Counted from the stretch's first letter, positions 1-6,297 are shown. The stretch is DNA of 8,707 bases from Actinomycetota bacterium (GCA_003168295.1 PMST01000624.1:1-8707); one strand, 5' to 3'. Notes: generated by a model not told the origin, from the sequence alone. Program-made: numbers and translations.

Positions 1-387
1 ATGTTCGGCCAGGGCCTGTTCCACGGTCAGCTGGTCGCGGGCAACTTCGTCCCCTCCCAGCAGACGGACTTCATCTTCACCGTGGCCGGGGAGGAACTCG
101 GCTTCGTCGGCACCATCGTGATCGTCTTCCTGCTCGGCGTAGTGATCGTCCGCGCGCTGCGGATCGCCACCCGGGCCGATGACCTGTTCGGCCTGCTGGT
201 CGCGTCCGGCATCGCGATATGGTTCACCTTCCAGTCGTTCGTCAACATCGGCATGACCATCGGCATCATGCCCATCACCGGCATTCCGCTGCCGTTCGTC
301 TCCTACGGCGGCTCGGCCATCTTCGCCGACATGATCGCCATCGGCCTGCTCCAGTCCGTCCACCGCCGCCACAGCGTTTTCGATTAG
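1..387 (+). CDS. rodA: RodA/MrdB SEDS-family peptidoglycan glycosyltransferase, C-terminal part (5' end outside window)
   Basis: Only the last 128 codons are present. The ATG at base 1 is an internal methionine rather than a start, because SEDS proteins are about 370-480 residues with ten membrane segments. SEDS proteins polymerise lipid II into glycan strands with a class B PBP at the cytoplasmic membrane; RodA works in cell elongation. Seen here: the QTDFIF...EELGFVG motif at visible codons 21-36, whose Asp (codon 23) matches the Asp regarded as catalytic in RodA and FtsW. Two hydrophobic segments follow, then GIMPITGIPLPFVSYGGSA, the family's signature near the C-terminus. It ends in a short basic tail and TAG. 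RodA is preferred to FtsW because of the neighbourhood: in actinomycetes the mre/pbp/rodA cluster lies next to this radical SAM gene. FtsW would normally lie in the mur/fts cluster. Confidence 0.9.
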   Translation: MFGQGLFHGQLVAGNFVPSQQTDFIFTVAGEELGFVGTIVIVFLLGVVIVRALRIATRADDLFGLLVASGIAIWFTFQSFVNIGMTIGIMPITGIPLPFVSYGGSAIFADMIAIGLLQSVHRRHSVFD

Positions 388-448
388 CCCGGTTTAACCC
401 AGTGGCTGCTGATCCGTCGCGTGGCGGTGTGGCCACTGCCCGTTCGGA

Positions 449-454
449 TACTCT
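449..454 (+). promoter_or_regulatory. Candidate -10 element for a leaderless radical SAM mRNA
   Basis: TACTCT matches the actinobacterial -10 pattern TANNNT and ends six bases before the ATG at 461, so transcription would begin at or next to the start codon. No Shine-Dalgarno sequence is visible before that ATG, which fits a leaderless transcript. No convincing -35 hexamer is seen. The rest of the 73-base rodA spacer holds one weak stem, GTGGC at 421-425 with GCCAC at 432-436, without a T-run, so no clear rodA terminator is present and read-through from rodA is possible. Confidence 0.3.
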
Positions 455-460
455 GGTTTG

Positions 461-2404
461 ATGCCTATCGAATCGGTATTCCCGAGACTCGAGCCGCTCC
501 TGCCGCGCGTGCGCAAGCCGATCCAGTACGTTGGCGGCGAGGTCGGCTCCGTGGTCAAGGACTGGGACGCCGCTGACGTCCGGTGGGCGCTGTGCTATCC
601 GGACGCCTACGAGGTCGGGCTGCCCAACCAGGGCATCCAGATTCTGTATGAGGTGCTGAACGAGCGCGACGGCGTGCTCGCGGAACGGACCTACACCGTC
701 TGGCCCGACCTCGAGGGGCTGATGCGCGAGACGGGCGTGCCCCAGTTCACCGTGGACGCGCACCGGCCGGTCGGCGCCTTCGATGTGCTCGGCGTAAGTT
801 TCGCCACCGAGATGGCCTACACCAACCTCCTGACCGTGCTCGATCTGGCCGGCATCCCCCTCTGCTCTGCCGAACGGTCCGAGGGACACCCTGTGGTCAT
901 CGCCGGCGGTCACGCGGCGTTCAACCCGGAGCCGATCGCGGACTTCCTCGATGTCGTGGTTCTCGGCGATGGCGAGCAGGCCGTGCTCGCCATCACGGAC
1001 GTCATTCGCGACTGGAAGCGGACCGGGCGCCCTGGCGGACGGGACGGGCTGCTGCTCAGGCTCGCGACGGTGGCTTACGTACCGCGATTCTACGACGTGT
1101 CGTATCTTCCAGACGGAAGAATTTCAAAAATAGCACCTAACCGTCCGGGTGTTCCGGCTACGGTTTCGAAATACACCGTGATGGACCTGGACGCCTGGCC
1201 CTACCCGCGTGCTCCCATCGTCCCCGTCGCGGAGACCGTGCACGAGCGGTACAGCGTGGAGATCTTCCGCGGCTGCACCCGCGGCTGCCGGTTCTGCCAG
1301 GCCGGAATGATCACCAGGCCGGTCCGGGAGCGGTCCATCACCACGATCGGCTCGATGGTCGCGGCCGGAGTGGCGGCCACCGGGTTCGACGAGGTCGGGC
1401 TGCTCTCGCTGTCCAGCGCGGACCACAGCGAGATCAACGAGATCGCGGTCGACCTGGCCGACTGCTACGAGGGCACCAACATCGGATTGTCGCTGCCCTC
1501 CACCCGGGTGGACGCCTTCAATGTCACCCTGGCGGATGAGCTCAGCCGTAACGGCCGCAGGTCCGGGCTGACGTTCGCCCCGGAGGGCGGGTCGGAGCGG
1601 CTGCGCAAGGTGATCAACAAGATGGTCACGGAAGAAGACCTGATCCGCACCGTGACCACGGCCTACGCCAGCGGCTGGCGGCAGGTGAAGCTGTACTTCA
1701 TGTGCGGCCTGCCCACCGAGACCGACGCGGACGTGCTCGCGATCGCGCAGCTCGCCCGGCGGGTCATCGCGGCGGGCCGGGAAGCGTCCGGCCGGCGCGA
1801 CATCAGGTGCACGGTGTCTATCGGAGGCTTCGTGCCCAAGCCGCACACGCCGTTCCAGTGGGCGTCGCAGTGTGAGCCCGAGGTGGTGGACGCCAGGCTC
1901 CGCGCGCTCGGCGGCGCGCTCCGCGCGGACCGCGCCTACGGCAAGGCCATCGGTTTCCGCTATCACGACGGGCGGCCGGGCCAGATCGAGGGGCTGCTCT
2001 CCCGCGGTGACCGGCGGGTGGGCCGCGTGATCCTGGCGGCGTGGCGGGATAGCGGGCGTTTCGACGGGTGGAGCGAGCACTTCTCCTACGAGCGGTGGCT
2101 GCGCGCGGCTGAGTCTGCCCTGGTCGGCGAGCCGGTGGACCTGGCATGGTACACTACGCGCGAACGTGATTACAGTGAGGTGCTCCCCTGGGACCACCTC
2201 GACGCAGGCCTCGACCGCGACTGGCTCTGGCAGGACTGGCAGGACTCTATCGCTCCCGAGGGCGTGGCCGAGGTGGAAGATTGCCGCTGGACTCCGTGTT
2301 ATGAATGCGGGGTGTGTTCGGCTATGGGGACCGAGATCCAGGTGGGCCCGACTGGAGTTCGCCTCGACGGGCGGCGGCTGCTTCCCGTAGTGGTCGGGAG
2401 GTAG
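461..2404 (+). CDS. Radical SAM protein of the TIGR03960 type (B12-binding-like N-domain, partner of DUF2344)
   Basis: A 647-residue protein of unknown reaction. An N-terminal Rossmann-like region of the B12-binding type (about residues 40-200) includes YPDAYEVGLPNQG, VLGVSFATEMAYTNLL and VVIAGGHAAFNPEPIADF. No DxHxxG cobalamin-ligand motif is visible; the nearest match reads DAYEVG (residues 48-53), with Tyr in place of His. The radical SAM barrel follows, with the 4Fe-4S/SAM motif CTRGCRFC (C272, C276, C279), then TFAPEGGSERLRKVINK and a KLYFMCGLPTE segment. Near the C-terminus is a second cysteine cluster, C608-x4-C613-x2-C616-x2-C619. The ATG at 461 was chosen over the adjacent TTG at 458; homologues start close to this point, just before the PRVRKPIQYVGGE segment. 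The stop is followed one base later by the DUF2344 start, so the two are probably co-translated. In other bacteria the two modules are adjacent or fused. The family is confident; the substrate is unknown. Confidence 0.9.
   Translation: MPIESVFPRLEPLLPRVRKPIQYVGGEVGSVVKDWDAADVRWALCYPDAYEVGLPNQGIQILYEVLNERDGVLAERTYTVWPDLEGLMRETGVPQFTVDAHRPVGAFDVLGVSFATEMAYTNLLTVLDLAGIPLCSAERSEGHPVVIAGGHAAFNPEPIADFLDVVVLGDGEQAVLAITDVIRDWKRTGRPGGRDGLLLRLATVAYVPRFYDVSYLPDGRISKIAPNRPGVPATVSKYTVMDLDAWPYPRAPIVPVAETVHERYSVEIFRGCTRGCRFCQAGMITRPVRERSITTIGSMVAAGVAATGFDEVGLLSLSSADHSEINEIAVDLADCYEGTNIGLSLPSTRVDAFNVTLADELSRNGRRSGLTFAPEGGSERLRKVINKMVTEEDLIRTVTTAYASGWRQVKLYFMCGLPTETDADVLAIAQLARRVIAAGREASGRRDIRCTVSIGGFVPKPHTPFQWASQCEPEVVDARLRALGGALRADRAYGKAIGFRYHDGRPGQIEGLLSRGDRRVGRVILAAWRDSGRFDGWSEHFSYERWLRAAESALVGEPVDLAWYTTRERDYSEVLPWDHLDAGLDRDWLWQDWQDSIAPEGVAEVEDCRWTPCYECGVCSAMGTEIQVGPTGVRLDGRRLLPVVVGR
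2396..2401 (+). promoter_or_regulatory. Ribosome binding site of the DUF2344 gene
   Basis: GGGAGG lies inside the last codons of the radical SAM gene, four bases before the GTG at 2406. The gap is short but the match is strong. It supports GTG 2406 over the in-frame TTG 2445 and GTG 2454, neither of which has a comparable upstream purine run. Its position inside the upstream gene suggests translational coupling. Confidence 0.6.
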
Positions 2405-2405
2405 C

Positions 2406-3248
2406 GTGCCGGAGCCGGACCCAAGGTCGCCTAACCTGGGGCAGTTGCCTGCGGTGCAGCATCTTGTGGTCCGGTATGCTAAGCGCGGAAAGATGCGTTT
2501 TGCCAGCCACAGAGATGTGGCTCGCGCCTTCGAGCGGGGAGTGCGCAGGGCAGGGCTGCCGATTGCTTATTCTGCCGGGTTTTCGCCTCACCCGAAGATT
2601 TCCTACGCGGGTGGGGCTCCGACCGGGGTGGCGAGCGAGGCTGAATATCTGAGCCTCGCGCTGACTGCCCGGCAGGCTGAGACGCAGGTGTGCCAGCGGC
2701 TGGACGCGGCACTACCTGATGGGATTGACGTGATAGAAGTCACCGACCTGGACCCCCAGGGCCAGGGGGGCGCGGGGGGGCGGGCAGCCCTCCCGTACGC
2801 GGGGGGTACCGGGGGTTCGTCCCCCCGGGCCAGCACAGCCCTCCACCTGGAGGCTTCTGAGTGGCGTGTGGTTCTACCGGGCGTGAGTCCGGCGGCAGCC
2901 GAGCAGGCTGTCGCCAGTTTTCTCACACTCGGCGAGGCGCCGGTGGAGCGCCTCACGGACAAGGGCGTCCGGTGCCTGGATGCTCGAGCGGCCGTGGTCG
3001 ACATGACCGTCATCGACGCCGATGAGATCCCGGTCGATCCTGATGGCGGCCAGCGTGTCGCCACGACAGGTCATAAAGATTGTGCCATGATTCGAATGGT
3101 TGTTCTACATACGGCACCTGCCGTGCGGCCCGAGGATATTCTGACCGCGCTGCGCGACGGGAGCGGCATCGCTGCGTCGTCACCGCCATTGACCACCCGG
3201 CTGGCGCAGGGTTCACGAGCCCTGCTGACTGGGGAGACTAGGTCATGA
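2406..3248 (+). CDS. Radical SAM-linked DUF2344 protein (TIGR03936-like)
   Basis: A 280-residue protein with GTG start and TGA stop. The conserved N-terminal block is clear: VRYAKRGKMRFASHRDVARAF (S34-H35-R36-D37), the LPIAYSAGFSPHPKISYA stretch (G58-Y67) and PTGVASEAEYLSL. This family is found directly downstream of, or fused to, TIGR03960-type radical SAM proteins, so it is inferred to work with the enzyme at 461-2404 as a partner or substrate-handling module; no reaction is established. Residues about 116-143 form a Gly/Ser/Pro-rich linker encoded by long G-runs, after which a second folded half begins at HLEASEWRVVLPG. Third codon positions are less GC-biased than in rne or obg, for example at 3063-3122 and around the SHRD motif. 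The start sits one base after the radical SAM stop. No signal peptide or membrane segment is seen, so it is probably cytoplasmic. Confidence 0.88.
   Translation: MPEPDPRSPNLGQLPAVQHLVVRYAKRGKMRFASHRDVARAFERGVRRAGLPIAYSAGFSPHPKISYAGGAPTGVASEAEYLSLALTARQAETQVCQRLDAALPDGIDVIEVTDLDPQGQGGAGGRAALPYAGGTGGSSPRASTALHLEASEWRVVLPGVSPAAAEQAVASFLTLGEAPVERLTDKGVRCLDARAAVVDMTVIDADEIPVDPDGGQRVATTGHKDCAMIRMVVLHTAPAVRPEDILTALRDGSGIAASSPPLTTRLAQGSRALLTGETRS
2759..2784 (+). other. G-quadruplex-type sequence within the DUF2344 coding strand
   Basis: Four G-runs lie close together: GGG 2759-2761, six G at 2765-2770, seven G at 2774-2780 and GGG 2782-2784, with loops of 3, 3 and 1 bases. This satisfies the usual G3+N1-7 pattern and is on the mRNA-like strand. 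Two more G-runs (2801-2806, 2811-2815) follow, and the second forms the 5' arm of a 7-bp hairpin, CCGGGGG 2809-2815 with CCCCCGG 2822-2828. Folding is inferred and not shown. The reading frame passes through intact. Confidence 0.6.
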
Positions 3249-3390
3249 CCGGGACACGGATGTGCCGAGGAGCCGTACCCGTAAAGACAGAGATAAGTTA
3301 CGAGGCTCGGTGTTGTCGGGCTAGCGCGCAAACCGCGCGAGTTCAGGGCCGCTCACGCGGCTCCGCCTGGGTCTTCGTTTACAACGTGCT

Positions 3391-3460
3391 CCCGTGTGGT
3401 GTGCGGGCGCATCGCGGTACACCGCCATCGAGCGGAATGCCGCGATACCGCACGCCCGGG
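3391..3460 (+). promoter_or_regulatory. Long imperfect hairpin in the 5' leader of the RNase E/G gene
   Basis: Nested complementary arms were read by eye. CCCG 3391-3394 pairs with CGGG 3457-3460. GTGCGG 3401-3406 pairs with CCGCAC 3448-3453. ATCGCGG 3411-3417 pairs with CCGCGAT 3440-3446 and can extend two pairs inward. CCGC 3422-3425 pairs with GCGG 3432-3435 at the tip. The structure ends ten bases before the rne ribosome binding site. RNase E genes in enterobacteria control their own mRNA through a structured 5' leader; a similar role here is inference. The rest of the 234-base leader holds two small hairpins (3324-3338 with a 5-bp stem, 3346-3363 with 7 pairs) and a weak TANNNT match (TAAGTT, 3294-3299) with no good -35. 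No gene is seen in it. Confidence 0.5.
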
Positions 3461-3469
3461 AGCCTGACT

Positions 3470-3474
3470 GGAGA
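3470..3474 (+). promoter_or_regulatory. Ribosome binding site of the RNase E/G gene
   Basis: GGAGA lies eight bases upstream of ATG 3483, a standard spacing, and fixes the start of rne. It sits just beyond the 3' foot of the leader hairpin, so folding of the leader could affect access to it. Confidence 0.65.
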
Positions 3475-3482
3475 TTGCCCGA

Positions 3483-6113
3483 ATGCTCGAGAGCGAGCTG
3501 TACGACAGAGGTTCCAATGATGACGCGGCGGGCGGGCGAAGTGCCAGCGAGCTGACCCCGAGCGTGCCTGCGGCGGTGTTCCAGCCGCCGCCGGTGGTGT
3601 TCCAGCCGCCTACGGCCAGATCCGAACCCGCGCACGCCGATCCGGCGCCCGGATCATCCTCGGCCTCATCGAGTCCGTCCGGGACGCAAGGGGACGCCGA
3701 GGCGGCCGGGAGTTTTTCCGACTCCGGGGTTTTGGGCGATGACGACGATGGCTCGGCGTCGGGCCGTCGCCGTAGGCGCCGGCCGAGCCGCGGCCGGGCC
3801 AGGAACGGTGACCAGGACGCGACGGCGGAAGCCGCCGATGACCAGCCGGAGAACCAGGCCGCCGAGGGAACTTCTGGGGGCCAGGGCGGCCAGGGTTCCA
3901 CGGCCGAGCCGGGAAACGGCTCGGGGAACGGCGCTGATCAGCCGGAGGGCCGCAGGCCGGCCCCTCGCACCCGCAGCCGGCGTGGGGGCGCGGCTAAGGA
4001 CGCCGCGGACACCTCCGTCAGCGCCGAGCCTGCCTCCGCGGCCAGCGGGGCGTCGGATGACGGCGGGACGGCCGACGGGGAGGACGACGACACCGGTTCG
4101 GCCAGCGCGCGCAGGCGCAGGCGCAAGCGCCGCCGCGGTTCGGCCGAGGGTGCGGCGGCTTCGGACTCGCTGACGCCCGACGACCCGCCGGACACCGTCG
4201 TGCACGTCCGCGAGCCGAACGGTAACGACGATGTGCGGTCGGTGAAGGGCTCCACCAGGCTTGAGGCCAAGAAGCAGCGGCGCCGGGAGGGCCGGGAAAC
4301 TGGCCGCCGCCGCCCGCCGATCGTCACCGAGTCGGAGTTCCTCGCCCGCCGCGAGTCGGTCGAGCGGACCATGGTGGTCCGCCAGCGCAAGGACCGCACC
4401 CAGATCGCCGTGCTCGAGGACGGGGTGCTGGTCGAGCACTACGTGAACCGGTCCAGCCAGCAGTCCTACGTCGGCAACGTCTACCTGGGCAAGGTCCAGA
4501 ACGTGCTGCCGTCGATGGAGGCCGCCTTCGTCGACGTCGGCAAGGGCCGCAACGCGGTGCTCTACGCCGGCGAGGTCAACTTCGACGTGAGCGGGCTCGA
4601 AGGCAACTCGAAGCGGATCGAGTCGGCCCTGAAGTCGGGCCAGTCGGTGATCGTGCAGGTCACCAAGGATCCAGTCGGGCACAAGGGGGCCCGGCTGACC
4701 AGCCAGGTCAGCCTGCCTGGCCGGTACCTGGTCTACGTGCCGGGTGCCTCCATGACCGGCATCAGCCGCAAGCTGCCCGACATCGAGCGGAACCGGCTCA
4801 AGCAGATCCTGAAGAAGGTCATGCCGGAGCACGCCGGCGTCATCGTCAGGACCGCGGCGGAGGGAGCAGCGGAAGAAGAGCTGGCCCGCGACGTGACCAG
4901 GCTCGCCGCCCAGTGGGAGGCGATCGAGAAGAAGGCGAAGACGGCCACCGCTCCCGCGCTGCTCTACAGCGAGCCGGACCTCACCATCCGGGTCATCAGG
5001 GACGTGTTCAACGAAGACTTCAGCAAGCTCATCGTGTCCGGTGACGAGGCCTGGGACGTGGTCGATGAGTACGTCAAGTACGTCGCGCCGCATCTGGCTG
5101 ACCGGATCACCCGCTGGGAAGGCACCCGCGACGCGTTCGCCGACTACCGCATCGACGAGCAGCTGGCCAAGGGCCTCGAGCGCAAGGTCTGGCTGCCGAG
5201 CGGCGGATCGCTGGTTATCGACAAAACCGAGGCGATGACCGTCGTCGACGTGAACACCGGCAAGTTCACCGGGCAGGGCGGCAACCTCGAAGAGACCGTC
5301 ACCCGCAACAACCTCGAGGCCGCCGAGGAGATCGTCCGCCAGCTCAGGCTGCGCGACGTGGGCGGCATCGTCGTCATCGACTTCATCGACATGGTGCTCG
5401 AGAGCAACAGGGAACTCGTGCTCCGCAGGCTGCTCGAATGCCTGGCCCGGGACCGGACCAAGCACCAGGTCGCCGAGGTGACCTCGCTCGGGCTGGTGCA
5501 GATGACCAGGAAGAGGGTGGGCGCGGGCCTGCTCGAGGCCTTCTCGACGCCCTGCGAATGCTGCAACGGCCGCGGCGTGATCCTCACCTTCGATCCCGAC
5601 ACCGACACCCCCGCGCCGCACCACCTGCACGCCCGCAGCAACAACGGCGGCGGCAACGGCGGCAACGGCGGCAACGGTGGCGGTCACGGCGGCAACGGAG
5701 CCAGGACAGCCGCCCAGGCTGCGAGCCCGGCTTCGGTGGCCGCCCGCTCCCGCCAGCCAGACGCCCCCCAGCCCGACAGCGTGCGCCAGGCGGACGGTCA
5801 GGCCGCGGACGGGCCCTCAGCGGACGGTGAGGTCGCTGCGGCCGGGCCCGACAACACTCAGCCGACGAGCGGCCAGTCCGGCAGCGGGCAGTCCGGCGGC
5901 GGCCAGTCCGGCGGCGGCCAGTCCGACAATGGGCAGGCACCCAACGGGTCAGGTGAGCCCGGGCGTTCCGGCAGCGGCCGCCGACGCCGACGCAGGCCCA
6001 CCGCATCAGCTGCATCAGCCGCCGCTGCCGTCAGCTCCACCGCGTCGCCCGCTCCCGCAGCTTCCATCGCCTCCGCCCCGGAACCCCCACAGGCCCAGGA
6101 CGGTGCCGCCTAA
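3483..6113 (+). CDS. rne: Ribonuclease E/G, central catalytic domain with long disordered arms
   Basis: An 876-residue endoribonuclease for mRNA decay and rRNA/tRNA processing. The N-terminal arm (residues 1 to about 290) is low-complexity, acidic and Arg-rich, with R95-R100 and a basic block R210-R218. The S1 RNA-binding domain starts near residue 325 (YVGNVYLGKVQNVLPSMEAAFVDVG). The VRTA segment with R456 and T457 corresponds to the 5'-monophosphate sensor pocket of E. coli RNase E. Metal-binding acidic residues are D589 (VVDVN) and D633 (VVIDF), matching E. coli D303 and D346; N591 matches N305. The zinc-link motif is C691-E-C-C694, with an extra Cys at 693. The C-terminal arm (about 700-876) has Gly/Asn repeats, a Gly-Gln-Ser repeat and R833-R838. 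A central core with both arms is the layout known for actinobacterial enzymes such as Streptomyces RNase ES, where flanking arms take the scaffold role. The ATG start has a good Shine-Dalgarno sequence. Confidence 0.95.
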   Translation: MLESELYDRGSNDDAAGGRSASELTPSVPAAVFQPPPVVFQPPTARSEPAHADPAPGSSSASSSPSGTQGDAEAAGSFSDSGVLGDDDDGSASGRRRRRRPSRGRARNGDQDATAEAADDQPENQAAEGTSGGQGGQGSTAEPGNGSGNGADQPEGRRPAPRTRSRRGGAAKDAADTSVSAEPASAASGASDDGGTADGEDDDTGSASARRRRRKRRRGSAEGAAASDSLTPDDPPDTVVHVREPNGNDDVRSVKGSTRLEAKKQRRREGRETGRRRPPIVTESEFLARRESVERTMVVRQRKDRTQIAVLEDGVLVEHYVNRSSQQSYVGNVYLGKVQNVLPSMEAAFVDVGKGRNAVLYAGEVNFDVSGLEGNSKRIESALKSGQSVIVQVTKDPVGHKGARLTSQVSLPGRYLVYVPGASMTGISRKLPDIERNRLKQILKKVMPEHAGVIVRTAAEGAAEEELARDVTRLAAQWEAIEKKAKTATAPALLYSEPDLTIRVIRDVFNEDFSKLIVSGDEAWDVVDEYVKYVAPHLADRITRWEGTRDAFADYRIDEQLAKGLERKVWLPSGGSLVIDKTEAMTVVDVNTGKFTGQGGNLEETVTRNNLEAAEEIVRQLRLRDVGGIVVIDFIDMVLESNRELVLRRLLECLARDRTKHQVAEVTSLGLVQMTRKRVGAGLLEAFSTPCECCNGRGVILTFDPDTDTPAPHHLHARSNNGGGNGGNGGNGGGHGGNGARTAAQAASPASVAARSRQPDAPQPDSVRQADGQAADGPSADGEVAAAGPDNTQPTSGQSGSGQSGGGQSGGGQSDNGQAPNGSGEPGRSGSGRRRRRRPTASAASAAAAVSSTASPAPAASIASAPEPPQAQDGAA
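5643..5699 (+). repeat. Gly/Asn-rich coding repeat (GGCGGCAAC unit) in rne
   Basis: A run of about six 9-base GGCGGCAAC-like units encodes Asn-Gly-Gly repeats just after the catalytic core, around residues 721-739. One unit has changed to Gly-Gly-His. It marks the start of the disordered C-terminal arm and is a likely site of length variation between strains. Confidence 0.8.
5871..5936 (+). repeat. 15-base tandem repeat in rne encoding Gly-Gln-Ser-Gly-Gly
   Basis: Four consecutive 15-base units (5871-5885, 5886-5900, 5901-5915, 5916-5930) plus a partial fifth unit (5931-5936). The consensus is GGCCAGTCCGGCGGC, with a few substitutions per unit. The product is GQSGS-GQSGG-GQSGG-GQSDN-GQ. The near-identity of the DNA, not only of the protein, indicates recent tandem duplication. 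Confidence 0.85.
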
Positions 6114-6118
6114 CCCAG

Positions 6119-6143
6119 AAGTGTGCCGCGCAGTCGCACACTT
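6119..6143 (+). terminator. Hairpin after rne, possible terminator or RNA 3'-end
   Basis: AAGTGTGC (6119-6126) and GCACACTT (6136-6143) are perfectly complementary, with a 9-base loop, starting five bases after the rne stop codon. There is no T-run after it, so it is not a classic intrinsic terminator. In high-GC actinomycetes, hairpins without T-runs are often found at gene ends, and a second stem (6145-6160) follows at once. It could instead be an RNA stability element. Confidence 0.45.
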
Positions 6144-6199
6144 GGCCGGCTCCCACCGGCTGGCGGGGCTGCCACCCGCTGCCACCGGCTGCGGCGGTG

Positions 6200-6211
6200 G
6201 CGCCTAGGCGC
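6200..6211. repeat. Perfect 12-base palindrome GCGCCTAGGCGC
   Basis: A self-complementary 12-mer that abuts the 3' arm of the 6181-6201 stem. It contains CCTAGG, a rare hexamer in many bacterial genomes. It may be a protein-binding site or chance in GC-rich DNA. Confidence 0.5.
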
Positions 6212-6223
6212 GGGCGGCGAACC

Positions 6224-6249
6224 GGACCTCGGAGAACGGGACCTCGGAG
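6224..6249 (+). repeat. Direct repeat GGACCTCGGAG, two copies 15 bases apart
   Basis: Identical 11-base copies at 6224-6234 and 6239-6249, about 45 bases upstream of the candidate rplU -10 element. The position would suit an activator or repressor site, but no known operator is recognised. Confidence 0.55.
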
Positions 6250-6288
6250 GTGAGCCGAACGACCTGGGTTCGTGAACACGCTGAGGTC

Positions 6289-6297
6289 TGGTAGCCT
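6289..6297 (+). promoter_or_regulatory. Candidate promoter of the rplU-rpmA unit (extended -10)
   Basis: TGG followed by TAGCCT (6292-6297) fits the TANNNT -10 pattern of the main actinobacterial sigma factor with an upstream TG extension. At the -35 distance there is only a poor match (TTCGTG, 6269-6274, 17-base spacing). Transcription would begin around 6303-6305, giving a leader of roughly 120 bases ahead of rplU. Confidence 0.4.

Noticed and set aside
1124..2197. 357-residue open frame on the - strand opposite the radical SAM gene
   Set aside because: His/Arg/Gly-rich translation without domains, typical of an antisense shadow.
3434..3459. SigR-type promoter (GGAAT followed by GTT) before rne
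   Set aside because: GGAAT is present at 3434-3438, but at the 18-base distance the sequence is CGG and not GTT, and the site lies inside the hairpin.
3245..3520. 91-residue + strand frame starting as ATGA on the DUF2344 stop
   Set aside because: Third positions show little GC bias, it has many Arg/Cys codons with no recognisable domain, it covers the structured leader and runs into the rne start. Treated as non-coding leader.
3666..5687. 673-residue open frame on the - strand opposite rne
   Set aside because: A shadow of strongly GC-biased codons in rne; no conserved motif and no ribosome binding site seen.
5643..5936. Possible CRISPR-like or mobile repeats
   Set aside because: They are in-frame low-complexity coding repeats of 9 and 15 bases without spacers.
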